A stretch of 64,000 nucleotides of DNA from Candidatus Woesearchaeota archaeon (GTDB lineage: Archaea; Nanobdellota; Nanobdellia; Woesearchaeales; JACPBO01). Shown piece by piece: positions 40,505 to 50,025 of the stretch. Numbering within the stretch: position 1 is the first letter of the stretch; each line of letters starts with the position of its first letter. The stretch lies in contig JAUSCS010000010.1 in NCBI GenBank assembly GCA_030651135.1, positions 62,001 through 126,000 on the forward strand, in the 5' to 3' direction. Below the pieces are notes generated by a model. The model saw only the letters and a program-made list of their open reading frames with translations. It was not told where the DNA came from and made no database searches. The position numbers and the translations under genes were made by a program.

Positions 40505-41923
40505 ATGATGGATAGAAAAAGTCGAACAAGCGTAATAAAAAACAATATAGCAGATATAGTTAAGAATCCTGAAAAAATCTGGCTAGGCGCAAAAAAACTT
40601 TTTTGGCAAACACCTGCAGAAATACTTGTCGGAGCAAGTTTAATATGCGCTCTTTCTGGCGGCATAACATATATGTTTTGCAGCAGCAAAACACCCCTGG
40701 CATTTTCTGAAATAACGCAGATCAAAAGAGATGCGCAGTATGCAGGCATAGAAGTTCCAGCTGCTACTTCATACCTTGCCGGTCTTAATGACATAAATAT
40801 GAAAATCTTTGAACGCTCAAATTTAGCAAATAGCGGCGGAAAATTATCCCTTAGAAAGTTTGCATTTGAGCTAGAGGTTGAGATGGATCCGGCATTAACG
40901 CACCACCACCATCCGCTTTATTTATTACTAAAAACAGTTCCAGAGGATGCAAAAAAATTCAAGGATGAGCTTAAAGAATTTGATGAAGCAAGAAATGAGA
41001 TTCAACCAGTGGCTCAGACTTTTGAAAAATCATGGAAAGTAAAAAGGCAGGATTACGACAAGCCTGTTGTGAAAACACGAACTTATACTGATTCTGATGG
41101 CAACACCCATACAGAAACATATGTTGAATATGAATATGACTATTCCATTTACTTTCATACATACTTTAATGATATCGGAGAGAGAGCATCAAAAAACCTA
41201 GATGAGTTTTTAAAAAAGCATCCAGAGCTAAAATACGGCAAAGTCATAAGAACAGCATCTCAAACCAATGCAGAGGGTGAATGGGCAGCTGAAGTAAGCA
41301 GAGACAAAAATGCGAGACTTGATAAAATTACTCTGGAAAGGATTGCATCTACTTGGAAAATCGGCTCAACATTTAATGGAAATTTGTCGGTAATTGGCCA
41401 ATATTTGAGGGAACTCAAAAAGGATGCCAATGTCTGGAGGCAGACTAAAGATAAAGTTAAGCCCCAATACAAAACAAGAAAAGAAACAACAAGCTGGCCA
41501 GGCCCGCCAGAATATCTTATGTGCCAGCAAGCTAAAGATGACGGGCTTGAAATGCAAAAATCAATCAATGAAATATTCGCAGGAATAGGCTTGGCAGAAA
41601 ACCAGCTGCCATTGCTTGAAGCTGACACCAGAGAGATAATTGCTGTTGAGCTTGACCGCAAAAAAGGCAATTCTAAACAAATATACAACAGAATGATGGA
41701 CAGGTGCAAGAAGGTTTATGCAGCTAACTTCAAGAAAGGCTTTGATGTAAGTGACAAAAAAACATATATTGTTGGGCTTATGCTTGTATTAGGGGCATTT
41801 GCCGGTGGATTATTGGGGTTGGGCGTTGATAGGGCTGCAGAAAAATATGGCTGGTGGGATCCGGAAACACATACTGCTGAAAATGCTTTTAGCAGATATC
41901 GGAAATATAAACAGCATTACTAA
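40505..41923 (+). CDS. Hypothetical membrane protein with two terminal helices
   Basis: 472 residues. A basic cytoplasmic N-terminus, a transmembrane helix near 36-58 (AEILVGASLICALSGGITYMF), a large extracytoplasmic region of about 360 residues, and a second helix near 425-447 (YIVGLMLVLGAFAGGLLGLG). The central part has HHHH, a Tyr/Thr-rich KTRTYTDSDGNTHTETYVEYEYDY segment containing a TDSDGNTHT loop, and coiled helices. No family recognised. TATA-like TTTATAAATAA lies about 25 bases upstream. Confidence 0.7.
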   Translation: MMDRKSRTSVIKNNIADIVKNPEKIWLGAKKLFWQTPAEILVGASLICALSGGITYMFCSSKTPLAFSEITQIKRDAQYAGIEVPAATSYLAGLNDINMKIFERSNLANSGGKLSLRKFAFELEVEMDPALTHHHHPLYLLLKTVPEDAKKFKDELKEFDEARNEIQPVAQTFEKSWKVKRQDYDKPVVKTRTYTDSDGNTHTETYVEYEYDYSIYFHTYFNDIGERASKNLDEFLKKHPELKYGKVIRTASQTNAEGEWAAEVSRDKNARLDKITLERIASTWKIGSTFNGNLSVIGQYLRELKKDANVWRQTKDKVKPQYKTRKETTSWPGPPEYLMCQQAKDDGLEMQKSINEIFAGIGLAENQLPLLEADTREIIAVELDRKKGNSKQIYNRMMDRCKKVYAANFKKGFDVSDKKTYIVGLMLVLGAFAGGLLGLGVDRAAEKYGWWDPETHTAENAFSRYRKYKQHY

Positions 41924-41976
41924 ATTCGTAGCACATCATAAAAACATTTATATAATGAAATTTTATTCTATTGCTG

Positions 41977-42561
41977 ATGGATTACTTTGACTTGAAGTTT
42001 AAAGAAAGCGGAAACATCGAATCTCTTTTTTCTGACTGCTTTGGAAGGGCGTGCAGGCTGTTGGGATTCAATCTCAATGAAGAATATAACTCTCACAGGG
42101 AAGACAAAGGCAATTTTATGAAATTTGAGGACGATGCTGTGATTTACATTATAAAGCTGTGCAGCTCTTTTGTAAATCCCTCTGCAAGAGCAAGGTTCAG
42201 CAGGTATGTAAACGACAAGCAGGAGATTATAAATATTGTTGAGAAAAAAGACAGCAGGCTGAAATTTATATTTTACAAAACAAATGCCGATTTTCTGCTG
42301 CTGAGCTTCGGAATTGTTTCTGATGATCAAATTAATCATGAAAGCTCAATTGAAATGGGCAAGTACTGCTACAGATTTGCATCCGCCTACAGGCAGGAGC
42401 TAAGATTCGGTGATGATGATCTGGGCAGCGTACTGATGAAGATGGCAGCCAACTTTGAGAAATATGCTGATATCCTTGCATGTATGAAAAGAAACCAGTT
42501 CAGCCCCTATAAGATGTACAATGATGATGAATTCTCTGCTTTGGTGGATAAAATTCATTGA
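41977..42561 (+). CDS. Hypothetical cytosolic protein
   Basis: About 194 residues from ATG 41977. Unrecognised; mostly helical with a strand-rich centre (RLKFIFYKTNADFLLLSFGIV). No membrane segment or metal motif. TTTATATAATG lies about 25 bases upstream, so it is probably a single leaderless gene. The following 143 bases (42562-42704) hold only a promoter-like TTAAAAATAAC before the Dph2 gene. Confidence 0.6.
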   Translation: MDYFDLKFKESGNIESLFSDCFGRACRLLGFNLNEEYNSHREDKGNFMKFEDDAVIYIIKLCSSFVNPSARARFSRYVNDKQEIINIVEKKDSRLKFIFYKTNADFLLLSFGIVSDDQINHESSIEMGKYCYRFASAYRQELRFGDDDLGSVLMKMAANFEKYADILACMKRNQFSPYKMYNDDEFSALVDKIH

Positions 42562-42704
42562 TACCCACAGGTCATGGAAGGAAACCGGGGCGGGAAAGGA
42601 AAAATTAGAAAGCCTGAAAGAAAAGATAAATGACAGAGAGCCGGGCCGTATAACTAAAGTTTTTTGAGTAAAGCTTAAAAATAACAACGCTTCTTTCATC
42701 ATTA

Positions 42705-43349
42705 ATGAAAACTCTTTTTATCGCAGCAAAATACAAAGGCGAGGTAAAGATTGATCCAAAGGCATTTGAAAAGCTGCCTGACAGGGTTGGCTTGGTCAGC
42801 TCAGTGCAGTTTCTTGACAGATTAAAGGATATTAAAAAAGATTTTGAAAAATACGGGAAAAAAGCAATTATCGGCGGCCAGATACTTGGCTGCGATGCTT
42901 CTGCTGCAAAAAACATTGAAAAAAAAGTTGATGCTTTTCTGTATATTGGAGATGGCGCTTTCCATCCTATAGGCATTGCATTGAAAACAAAGAAGGCTGT
43001 ATTTACTTATGATCCTGCAGACAATGTTTTTGACAAGATAAGCGATGATGAAATCTTAAAATATAAAAACAGGCAGAAAGGCGCGTTTCTGAAATATCTG
43101 AGTTCAACAAATATCGGAATAATAGTTTCAACAAAGCCAGGGCAGGAAAAGTTAAAGGCAGCGTTAAAGCTAAAAGATCATTTGGAAAGGAAAGGAAAAA
43201 ATGCATACATCTTCACCGCAGATAATATTGATCTTAACGAGCTTGAGGACTTTCCATTTATAGAGTGCTGGGTGAATACAGCATGCCCAAGATTAAGGGA
43301 CGATTTCGAAAATACAGCAAAGACAATAATAAATTTAGAGGAAATATGA
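42705..43349 (+). CDS. dph2: Truncated Dph2-like diphthamide synthase
   Basis: 214 residues against about 330-340 in typical archaeal Dph2. Dph2 is a radical-SAM-like enzyme whose homodimer puts the 3-amino-3-carboxypropyl group on the EF2 histidine, using a 4Fe-4S cluster held by one Cys from each of three domains. This protein begins at domain 2: GGQILGCDASAA carries Cys63, YIGDGAFHPIGIAL follows, STKPGQ is near 142, and VNTACPR holds Cys194. Domain 1 with its Cys is absent, and no stretch upstream encodes it. An additional Cys188 might substitute. Overlaps the next gene by 4 bases. Confidence 0.85.
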   Translation: MKTLFIAAKYKGEVKIDPKAFEKLPDRVGLVSSVQFLDRLKDIKKDFEKYGKKAIIGGQILGCDASAAKNIEKKVDAFLYIGDGAFHPIGIALKTKKAVFTYDPADNVFDKISDDEILKYKNRQKGAFLKYLSSTNIGIIVSTKPGQEKLKAALKLKDHLERKGKNAYIFTADNIDLNELEDFPFIECWVNTACPRLRDDFENTAKTIINLEEI

Positions 43350-44050
43350 CTCTATGCTTTGCAACTGGCTCGATTTACAGGATGTACAAGTCTCTCGATA
43401 AACAAATTGAGCGCATTAAAAGATTTAATTTTGATGGAATTGAATTAACCTTGGGCAAAGTAAAGCAGCTTAGAAAGTTTAAATTGAAACAATCAGCAAT
43501 AAAATATCTAAGAACCCTCAAATATAACAGCGTGCATGCTCCTTTTGGGCATAATTTTAAGAATACAACAAGATCCCGAAACCTGCTTAAAAAGATTGAG
43601 GAAATCGCTTCTTTAATAAATGCAAAGCACATAAATTTTCATCCCCACAAAATAAAGCATTATGATGATATTTTGAACATGAGATTTAAAGCGACAATCG
43701 AGAACATGGAAAAAGGCGCAGGTGTGAAAAGCGCTGCATTGAAAAAAATATTCAGGAAACACCCTAAGCTGGGCTATGTGCTGGACACAACTCATCCGAC
43801 AATGTATTCGGTCAATAAAATAGGGAAGCTTTACAGATTATTTAAAAACAAATTAACTGCAGTTCATCTGAGCGGCGCAATAAAGGGCAAGCTTCACCAG
43901 CCATTGAGCTTATGCAGCAAAGCGCTTATTGAAGAATTAAAATTTATAAAAAAACTGAAAGTGCCGATAATAATTGAGGAAAATTTTGGGCCTGGAGAAA
44001 AAGGAATATTGGAAAAGGAGATAAAATTCATAAGAGAAATGCTAGAATGA
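43346..44050 (+). CDS. Xylose-isomerase-like TIM-barrel protein
   Basis: About 234 residues from ATG 43346, in an ATGA overlap with dph2 and preceded by GAGGAAAT. TIM-barrel of the AP-endonuclease-2/sugar isomerase superfamily: FNFDGIELTLGK, YNSVHAPFGHNF, INFHPHKI, LGYVLDTTHP, TAVHLSGAI, and IIIEENFG supply His, Glu and Asp at the usual metal positions. Could be an endonuclease IV relative or a sugar-phosphate enzyme. It is shorter than Nfo and lacks some of its His residues, so an isomerase-like role is likelier. Confidence 0.8.
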   Translation: MTLCFATGSIYRMYKSLDKQIERIKRFNFDGIELTLGKVKQLRKFKLKQSAIKYLRTLKYNSVHAPFGHNFKNTTRSRNLLKKIEEIASLINAKHINFHPHKIKHYDDILNMRFKATIENMEKGAGVKSAALKKIFRKHPKLGYVLDTTHPTMYSVNKIGKLYRLFKNKLTAVHLSGAIKGKLHQPLSLCSKALIEELKFIKKLKVPIIIEENFGPGEKGILEKEIKFIREMLE

Positions 44051-45264
44051 AAACACCTGAACTTCTTGCGCCTGCTGGAAACTGGATAATGCTGAGGGCA
44101 GCAATAAATGCAAAAGCAGATTCAATATATTTTGGATTGAAGCAGCTGAATATGCGGATGACTGCAGGCAATTTTGAACTGAATGAATTAAAGAATATTG
44201 CTGCAGAATGCCGCAAGAATAAGATTAAGGCATATTTATGCCTGAACACGATTATTTATGACAGGGAGATAAAAGAATTAAAAAACATTTTAAGAAAAGC
44301 CAGGGAAGCAAAAATAGATGCGATAATCTGCTGGGATTTTTCTGTTGTGAATGAATGTGAAAAATTAAATCTGCCAGTTCATCTGTCAACACAGGCGTCA
44401 ATGAGCAATTTTGAGGCAGTAAAGGCATTGAAAAGCAAGTTTAAAAATATAACCAGAATAAATCTTGCAAGGGAATTGAGCCTGGAGCAGGTAAAAGATA
44501 TAATTAAAAAGATAAAACAAAATAAACTAAATGTTGAAATAGAGTGCTTCATCCACGGCGCAATGTGTGTCAGCATTTCCGGAAGATGCTTTTTAAGCCA
44601 GCATTTATTCGGCAAATCAGCGAATAGAGGCGAATGCCTGCAGCCATGCAGAAGGGAGTATGTTGTTTATGATCCTGAAGACAAATACAAATTAAAATTG
44701 GGAAGTAGCTATGTAATGAGTCCGAAAGATCTGTGCGCTTTGCCTTTTATTGACAAACTGATCGAAGCAGGAATCAATGCTTTCAAGATAGAGGGAAGAA
44801 ACAGAAGCCCGGAGTATGTAAAAACGGCAGTAGAATGCTACAAAGAAGCAATAAGCAATTATAAAAAACTAAACGAAATAAAAAACAAGCTGCTGAAAAA
44901 GCTTAAAACAGCCTATAACCGCGGCTTTTCATCCGGGTTTTACCTCGGTATGCCGACTGCAAAGGACTTCGCAGATGCGTATGGCAGCAAAGCGACATCA
45001 AAGAAAGAGTATGTTGGCAAAGTTTTAAATTTTTATAAAAAAAGCAACGTTGCATTAATAAAAGTCGAAAGGCTTGGCTTTGGCATTAACAGCGAGCTTA
45101 TGTTTCAGGGTAATAAAACAGGCGTTGTGAATGAAAAAGCTGAAACGATCCTGAATGACAGGAATGAAAAAACAAATAAAGCTAAAAAAGGCAGCATTGT
45201 GACAATAAAATTAAAAAATGCTGTAAGGGAGAATGATAAGGTTTATTTGATCAAACATTTCTGA
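44047..45264 (+). CDS. Peptidase U32-family protein (RNA hydroxylation type)
   Basis: 405 residues. U32 core with ELLAPAGNWIMLRAAINAKADSIYFGL at the N-terminus, HLSTQASMSNFEA near 118, ECFIHGAMCVSISGRCFLSQHL near 158-180, ECLQPCRREY near 195 and KIEGRNRSPEYV near 250. The Cys set in CFIHGAMC, GRC and CLQPC matches members that bind an Fe-S cluster. Bacterial relatives RlhA and TrhP hydroxylate rRNA C2501 and tRNA U34, so an RNA role is likelier than proteolysis. Four-base overlap with the TIM-barrel gene; the three form an operon. Confidence 0.85.
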   Translation: MKTPELLAPAGNWIMLRAAINAKADSIYFGLKQLNMRMTAGNFELNELKNIAAECRKNKIKAYLCLNTIIYDREIKELKNILRKAREAKIDAIICWDFSVVNECEKLNLPVHLSTQASMSNFEAVKALKSKFKNITRINLARELSLEQVKDIIKKIKQNKLNVEIECFIHGAMCVSISGRCFLSQHLFGKSANRGECLQPCRREYVVYDPEDKYKLKLGSSYVMSPKDLCALPFIDKLIEAGINAFKIEGRNRSPEYVKTAVECYKEAISNYKKLNEIKNKLLKKLKTAYNRGFSSGFYLGMPTAKDFADAYGSKATSKKEYVGKVLNFYKKSNVALIKVERLGFGINSELMFQGNKTGVVNEKAETILNDRNEKTNKAKKGSIVTIKLKNAVRENDKVYLIKHF

Positions 45265-48200
45265 CTAAAGATTTTTCTTTTTCTGCCATAGAACCAGAAC
45301 AACATCAAAAACAACAACAGCAGCAAGAAATAAAATAAGCAGAGGCATTAAAAATCTATTTGCTGTTTTTTCTTTTGCTTTTTTAGCTGTGATGTTTTCT
45401 TCAGAAGCCATATTCGTGATCGTTATGTTATCAATAGAAACATTCGTAATATTCGCAACTGCTGCGGCTGTTATTTTCTCCGCCTTCTCACTCTTCTTGG
45501 CTGTTATCGCAAAATAGCTGAAGCCAGGCGAATTTGCGTCATAGTACACATATTTGTCGCTTTCACTTGCCTTTTTTGTTGTTAATTCGTTCCATTTATC
45601 TGTGTATCTCACCAAAACAACATCAGAATCTTTTATTCCCTTTTCACTCAGCCATGATTTTTCAACTACAAACTGTATCTTTGCAGAGCTTATTGCTGCA
45701 TCCTGGATGTTTGATTTTGTAACCTGCACATATTGGTATGTTGTTCCTAACGGAACATCTATTCCTATTGGCGGAACTTCCTTTAGATTTTCAAACTTTA
45801 TGTTTGCATTTTCAACATTTGCTGAAACTGCAAGCTGAACGCTTGCGAATGCTATTTTTTCTTTTGGAAGCGACATGGTCTTTATTTCCCCTGCTGTTAA
45901 AGAGAATATGAATGTTTGGGAGCTTGATGCTGCTGCGCTTGCACTGCCGCCTCCGCCACCACCTCCGCCTCCTCCGCTACTGCTGCTTCCGCCGCTGCTG
46001 CCGCCGCAAGTGTAGCTTCCTCCTGAGCATGCGCAGCTTGAGCTATAAGTTGAGCCGGAATAGCAGCTTATTGTACAGGAAGCGCCGGGATAGACTGCTG
46101 AATTGCTGTCATCGCAGTCTGTTCCGCTGAAAGAGGTTGAGACAATGCCATCTCCGTCTAAGTCAGTTGTTATATTGAGTATTATTGTATTGCTTAATGC
46201 AGAGAGATTATTTGAAGCATTAAATGCAATTGATGTATTTCCAGTCCAGTTTTCAGCAGGTGTTAATGTAGCAATTGAGCCGTTTATTGAAACTGTCACA
46301 TTTACCGGAGCAGTTGTATTTGTGAAATTCATTGGCTCGCCGTCAGGATCAGCAAAATAAAGGCTGAGATTGATTGTCTTGTTTGCGTTTTTATACCATG
46401 TCTGATTTGGGATTGTAACATTCAATATGGGTGCTCTGTCAGAATTATTCACAGTAAGATTCCAGTAATTTGTCCTGTCAAGAGATCCGTCTGAAACAAC
46501 AAGCGTCACATTGTAGCTGCCTGCTGAGCTGAAATTTGATGTGTAATTCCAGTTCTGCGATGTGACTTGAATAAGGCCCTCCCGCCTCCATAAGTATGTC
46601 ATATTATCGCCGTCTGGATCAGAAGATGTGTGGTTGAATGACGCTGTCTCATTCTCGTTTATAGAGAATGCAGCTGTATTCGGCGCGAAAGAGTCTATTG
46701 ACGGCGCCCTGTTTGTGTTATTGACAGTTATTGTTATTGTTTCCGATAAATTCACAACCCCATCTGTAACATTAAAGACAGCAGAATAATTTCCAGCTTG
46801 AGTAAAGTTAGGAGTCCACTCAAATGTGCCATTTGATATGTTAAGAGTACCGTAACTGAAATTTGTGCCATAAGTTAATGCCTCATTATCAAGATCAGTC
46901 CCATTTATTTGTATGATTAATGTTGAATTCTCTGCTACTGATTTATTGCCGATTGATGCCAGAACAGGTGCTGAATTTTGTATCGTGATGTTTGAGGAGT
47001 TTAATGCTGTTCCATAAGCTGTTCCATCTTTGGGAGTTACTTCGCAGCGCCATGTCTGGTTTTTTATGAGATGAGTGGAATTTATTGTTGTTGAATTTTC
47101 AAATGTTACATTTACTGAATTATTTAAAAACCATCTTATCTTTGTGCCGCTTTCTGCATCGCTGTCTGGGTCTGAATAATTATAGCCGCATGTTATATTG
47201 TTGGCTTTTGTTGCATTTTGAGGAGTAATGTTCAGATTTGAAATAGAAGGAACCCTGTTTGTATTGTTTATTGTGAGATTCCAATACAGGTATACTGTCA
47301 CGTCGCCATCTGAAACATAAGCTGTAAGATTATGATTGCCTGCTGAAGTGAAATTGGCGTAAAATGTAAAGTTCTGGGTTGTTGCATTTTCAGCTGCGTC
47401 AAACTTCCATGAGAATGTCAATGTATCATTATCGGCATCAGAAACAGATATGTTGAACTGCAATGTAGAATTCTCCAGCATTGAATAGTTTGATATTGGC
47501 GAGAAAGAATCTATTGACGGCGCTGCTGAACTGTTTCTTTGTATACTCCTTGTCTGGGAATAGCCTGTATTGCTGAACGAGTCTATGCCAATAACCCTGT
47601 AAGAGAATGTTCCATTTGTTATTGTCTTGTTAAAAAAGAAATTTGTTCCAGTGCCGTTCATTGTTGTATTTGTGTTGTTCCATTCCAGCAATGCAGAAGT
47701 CAGGATCTCATTTGTTGTTACATTTATGTAAACTGTGCTGTTCTTTGTTATTGTGCTGTTCGGCGGAGTGGGCCCGACAAAGGTTATTATCGGAGCATTT
47801 GTATCAATAGATGCCAATGCAGGCCATAAGTCAATTCTTGTAAAATTAAGGTTTGAGCCAGAGCTGTCTGTTATATTTTTGCCTATCTTTAATGCGTTTT
47901 CAACTTGCAGGGATGTCAGCGATGCTCCTGTTTCAAGTTTCCTGTACTGCCTCAGCAATGCTGCTGCTCCTGCTGCATGCGGAGTTGACATTGAAGTTCC
48001 GCTAAAAGTTGCATAACCGCTTGTTGTATAAGTTGAAGTTATGCTCACGCCCGGAGCCAGCACATCTGTTATGTTGTTTCTGTTGTAAGAAATTGCATCA
48101 TTGCTGTTGACGGCTCCTACTGATGTTGTATTCTGTATGCATGCCGGAGATACAATTGCTGTTTTATTGCCGTTATTTCCTGTTGCTGCGAAAACAGAAA

Positions 48201-49098
48201 TATTTGCTGCGATTGCAGAATTTATTGAAGATGCCATTGATGCATAAGAATCATCGCAGTAGCTGGTGTACAAAGCAGAAGTGCCAAGGCTCATGCTGAT
48301 TACTGTTATATTGTACCTTGATGCGTTATTGACGCACCAGTCAATGCCTGCTATGATGTTGGCCGTTGTTCCAGTTCCAGCTGAATTAAGTACTTTGACT
48401 GCTATAATGCTTGCATTATTCGCAACTCCCTTATATGTATCATTCATCGAAGCTACAATGCCTGCCACATGAGTTCCATGGCCATTGTCATCATCAGGAT
48501 CCCAGTCTGTGTTGACATAATCATATCCGCCAAGAACCTTTGTGCAGTTTCCCCCAAGAAATGTTGTGTTTGTGCAGTTTCCCAAAGCAGGATGGGTGTA
48601 TTGGATGCCTGTATCTAAAATGCACACTGTCTGCCCTAATCCGGTAAGATTTGTCCCATTGTAAGTCAGCCCCCATAACTTGGTTGCATTTATCTGCGGA
48701 GCGCTTGCTGAAAGGGCAATCTGCATCGGATGGTCGTATTCGATTGCCTCAACATCGGGGTTGTTTTTCAGCTTGTTAAATGCAGAGCGCTTTATTTTTG
48801 CGGAAAAAGAGTTTACAATGGAATATCTATGATTCGCTTTCAGCTCATTCTCTGAGAATTCTGAAATAACGCTTTCCTGATTGTTTTTTCTTTTTTCTTT
48901 TTTCTCGTTAATATTGAAATTATCCAAATTCAGGTCATCTTTTAATTTTATTATTACATCAACTTCGCTGTTTGTTTTGAATTTCTCATCGACTTCATCA
49001 TCGATTTTCAGGGCGTGCGCTATACTCGCAGATAAAACCAATGTAAAGATTGTTAAAATCAGAAATACAGCGATATTTGGATTCACGTCTTTTTTCAT
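45265..49098 (-). CDS. Secreted subtilisin-like protease with Ig repeats and PGF-pre-PGF domain
   Basis: 1277 residues. Signal peptide, I9-type propeptide (about 40-125), then an S8 catalytic domain with Asp in ILDTGIQYTHP, His in NGHGTHVAGI, Asn in AATGNNGN and Ser in SGTSMSTPHAAG, all intact. About five Ig/cadherin-like repeats follow, with SDPDGDNMTYLW-type motifs, then a MopE-like calcium motif (DLDGDG, GTDCDDSNSAVYPGA), a Cys-rich bit, a Ser/Gly linker with ten Gly in a row, a PGF-pre-PGF domain, and a C-terminal transmembrane helix. Dense N-glycosylation sequons. Anchored outside the cell; could shave or feed on host surface proteins (inference). Confidence 0.92.
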   Translation of the reverse strand: MKKDVNPNIAVFLILTIFTLVLSASIAHALKIDDEVDEKFKTNSEVDVIIKLKDDLNLDNFNINEKKEKRKNNQESVISEFSENELKANHRYSIVNSFSAKIKRSAFNKLKNNPDVEAIEYDHPMQIALSASAPQINATKLWGLTYNGTNLTGLGQTVCILDTGIQYTHPALGNCTNTTFLGGNCTKVLGGYDYVNTDWDPDDDNGHGTHVAGIVASMNDTYKGVANNASIIAVKVLNSAGTGTTANIIAGIDWCVNNASRYNITVISMSLGTSALYTSYCDDSYASMASSINSAIAANISVFAATGNNGNKTAIVSPACIQNTTSVGAVNSNDAISYNRNNITDVLAPGVSITSTYTTSGYATFSGTSMSTPHAAGAAALLRQYRKLETGASLTSLQVENALKIGKNITDSSGSNLNFTRIDLWPALASIDTNAPIITFVGPTPPNSTITKNSTVYINVTTNEILTSALLEWNNTNTTMNGTGTNFFFNKTITNGTFSYRVIGIDSFSNTGYSQTRSIQRNSSAAPSIDSFSPISNYSMLENSTLQFNISVSDADNDTLTFSWKFDAAENATTQNFTFYANFTSAGNHNLTAYVSDGDVTVYLYWNLTINNTNRVPSISNLNITPQNATKANNITCGYNYSDPDSDAESGTKIRWFLNNSVNVTFENSTTINSTHLIKNQTWRCEVTPKDGTAYGTALNSSNITIQNSAPVLASIGNKSVAENSTLIIQINGTDLDNEALTYGTNFSYGTLNISNGTFEWTPNFTQAGNYSAVFNVTDGVVNLSETITITVNNTNRAPSIDSFAPNTAAFSINENETASFNHTSSDPDGDNMTYLWRREGLIQVTSQNWNYTSNFSSAGSYNVTLVVSDGSLDRTNYWNLTVNNSDRAPILNVTIPNQTWYKNANKTINLSLYFADPDGEPMNFTNTTAPVNVTVSINGSIATLTPAENWTGNTSIAFNASNNLSALSNTIILNITTDLDGDGIVSTSFSGTDCDDSNSAVYPGASCTISCYSGSTYSSSCACSGGSYTCGGSSGGSSSSGGGGGGGGGGSASAAASSSQTFIFSLTAGEIKTMSLPKEKIAFASVQLAVSANVENANIKFENLKEVPPIGIDVPLGTTYQYVQVTKSNIQDAAISSAKIQFVVEKSWLSEKGIKDSDVVLVRYTDKWNELTTKKASESDKYVYYDANSPGFSYFAITAKKSEKAEKITAAAVANITNVSIDNITITNMASEENITAKKAKEKTANRFLMPLLILFLAAVVVFDVVLVLWQKKKNL

Positions 49099-49110
49099 TC
49101 TCTATATCAT

Positions 49111-50025
49111 TTATGTTTGAATGTCAATTTTGTTTATTATTCCTGTTCTATCAAAGACCGCAGATCCTATCCCTTTTCCGACGAAAAAAGACTGCTGCGA
49201 AAATGCTTCTGCGAGCAGGTCAATAAAGCTCTTCTTTTCAGTATAGCCGAATGCAGAGATTGTTATATTCAGCGTATTTGCAAGGTATTGCTTTGCAGAG
49301 TCTATATCGCCAAGCTCATCAACCAAGCCAAGATCCAAGGCCTCTATTCCCAAAAAGAAAACACCTGTTGATATTTCATCAATTTCTTCATCTGTCAGCA
49401 GCCTGTTTTGGGCAACTTCGTCAATAAAGATCTGGTGTATCTTATCCAGCTTTTCCTGCATTATTCCTCTTTCTTCAGCTGTTAAGTTTTTCAGCGGGCT
49501 TCCAATGTCTTTTTCACTGCCTGCAACCAGTCTTTGGTAAGTTATGTTGTACCTGTCCAAAAATCCAGAGATGTCAAGATAGGATCCAATAACTCCAACA
49601 GAGCCTGTGATCGACATCCTGTTTGCGATTATATAGTCTGTCGCAGATGCTATCCAGTAAGCTCCTGATGCGCCTTCCTCCCTGATTACAGCAACAGTTG
49701 TTTTGTTGAGCTTGCTTATTCTTGCTGCAATCTCATCCGATGCAACTGCTGAGCCGCCAGGAGAATTTATATCAAAGATTATGGCTTTCACATTGGGATT
49801 GTTATCTGCCTTGTCTATGTTTTCAATGACCTTTGTCGAGGATGCAACTATATTGCCGAATGAGCTGTATGATTCATCAGCCATTATAATGCCTTTTATT
49901 GGAATGACTGCAGCATTTCCGGATTCAACTGGCGCTGAAGCAAGCAGTGCTGCAATGCCTGCAAAGATCATGCTGAAAAAACCCAGAACAGCAAGAACAA
50001 TTATGACAACAACCCATTTGTTCAT
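49111..50025 (-). CDS. sppA: Signal peptide peptidase SppA (S49)
   Basis: 304 residues. N-terminal transmembrane anchor (about 5-30), then S49 fold: INSPGGSAVASDEIAARI near 88-105, EEGASGAYWIASATDYI near 115-131 with the catalytic Ser, SITGSVGVIG near 138-147, and RLVAGSEKDIGSP with the catalytic Lys. Degrades remnant signal peptides or membrane-bound products. Overlaps the RDD gene by four bases and lies 12 bases before the subtilase, so the operon couples secretion and cleanup. Confidence 0.92.
   Translation of the reverse strand: MNKWVVVIIVLAVLGFFSMIFAGIAALLASAPVESGNAAVIPIKGIIMADESYSSFGNIVASSTKVIENIDKADNNPNVKAIIFDINSPGGSAVASDEIAARISKLNKTTVAVIREEGASGAYWIASATDYIIANRMSITGSVGVIGSYLDISGFLDRYNITYQRLVAGSEKDIGSPLKNLTAEERGIMQEKLDKIHQIFIDEVAQNRLLTDEEIDEISTGVFFLGIEALDLGLVDELGDIDSAKQYLANTLNITISAFGYTEKKSFIDLLAEAFSQQSFFVGKGIGSAVFDRTGIINKIDIQT

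Noticed and set aside
42574-42633. 19-codon frame MEGNRGGKGKI...
   Set aside because: Too short, no ribosome binding site, basic low-complexity peptide; treated as non-coding.
47539-48472. Plus-strand frames opposite the subtilase
   Set aside because: They lack ribosome binding sites and show no family; the opposite strand has an intact protease.
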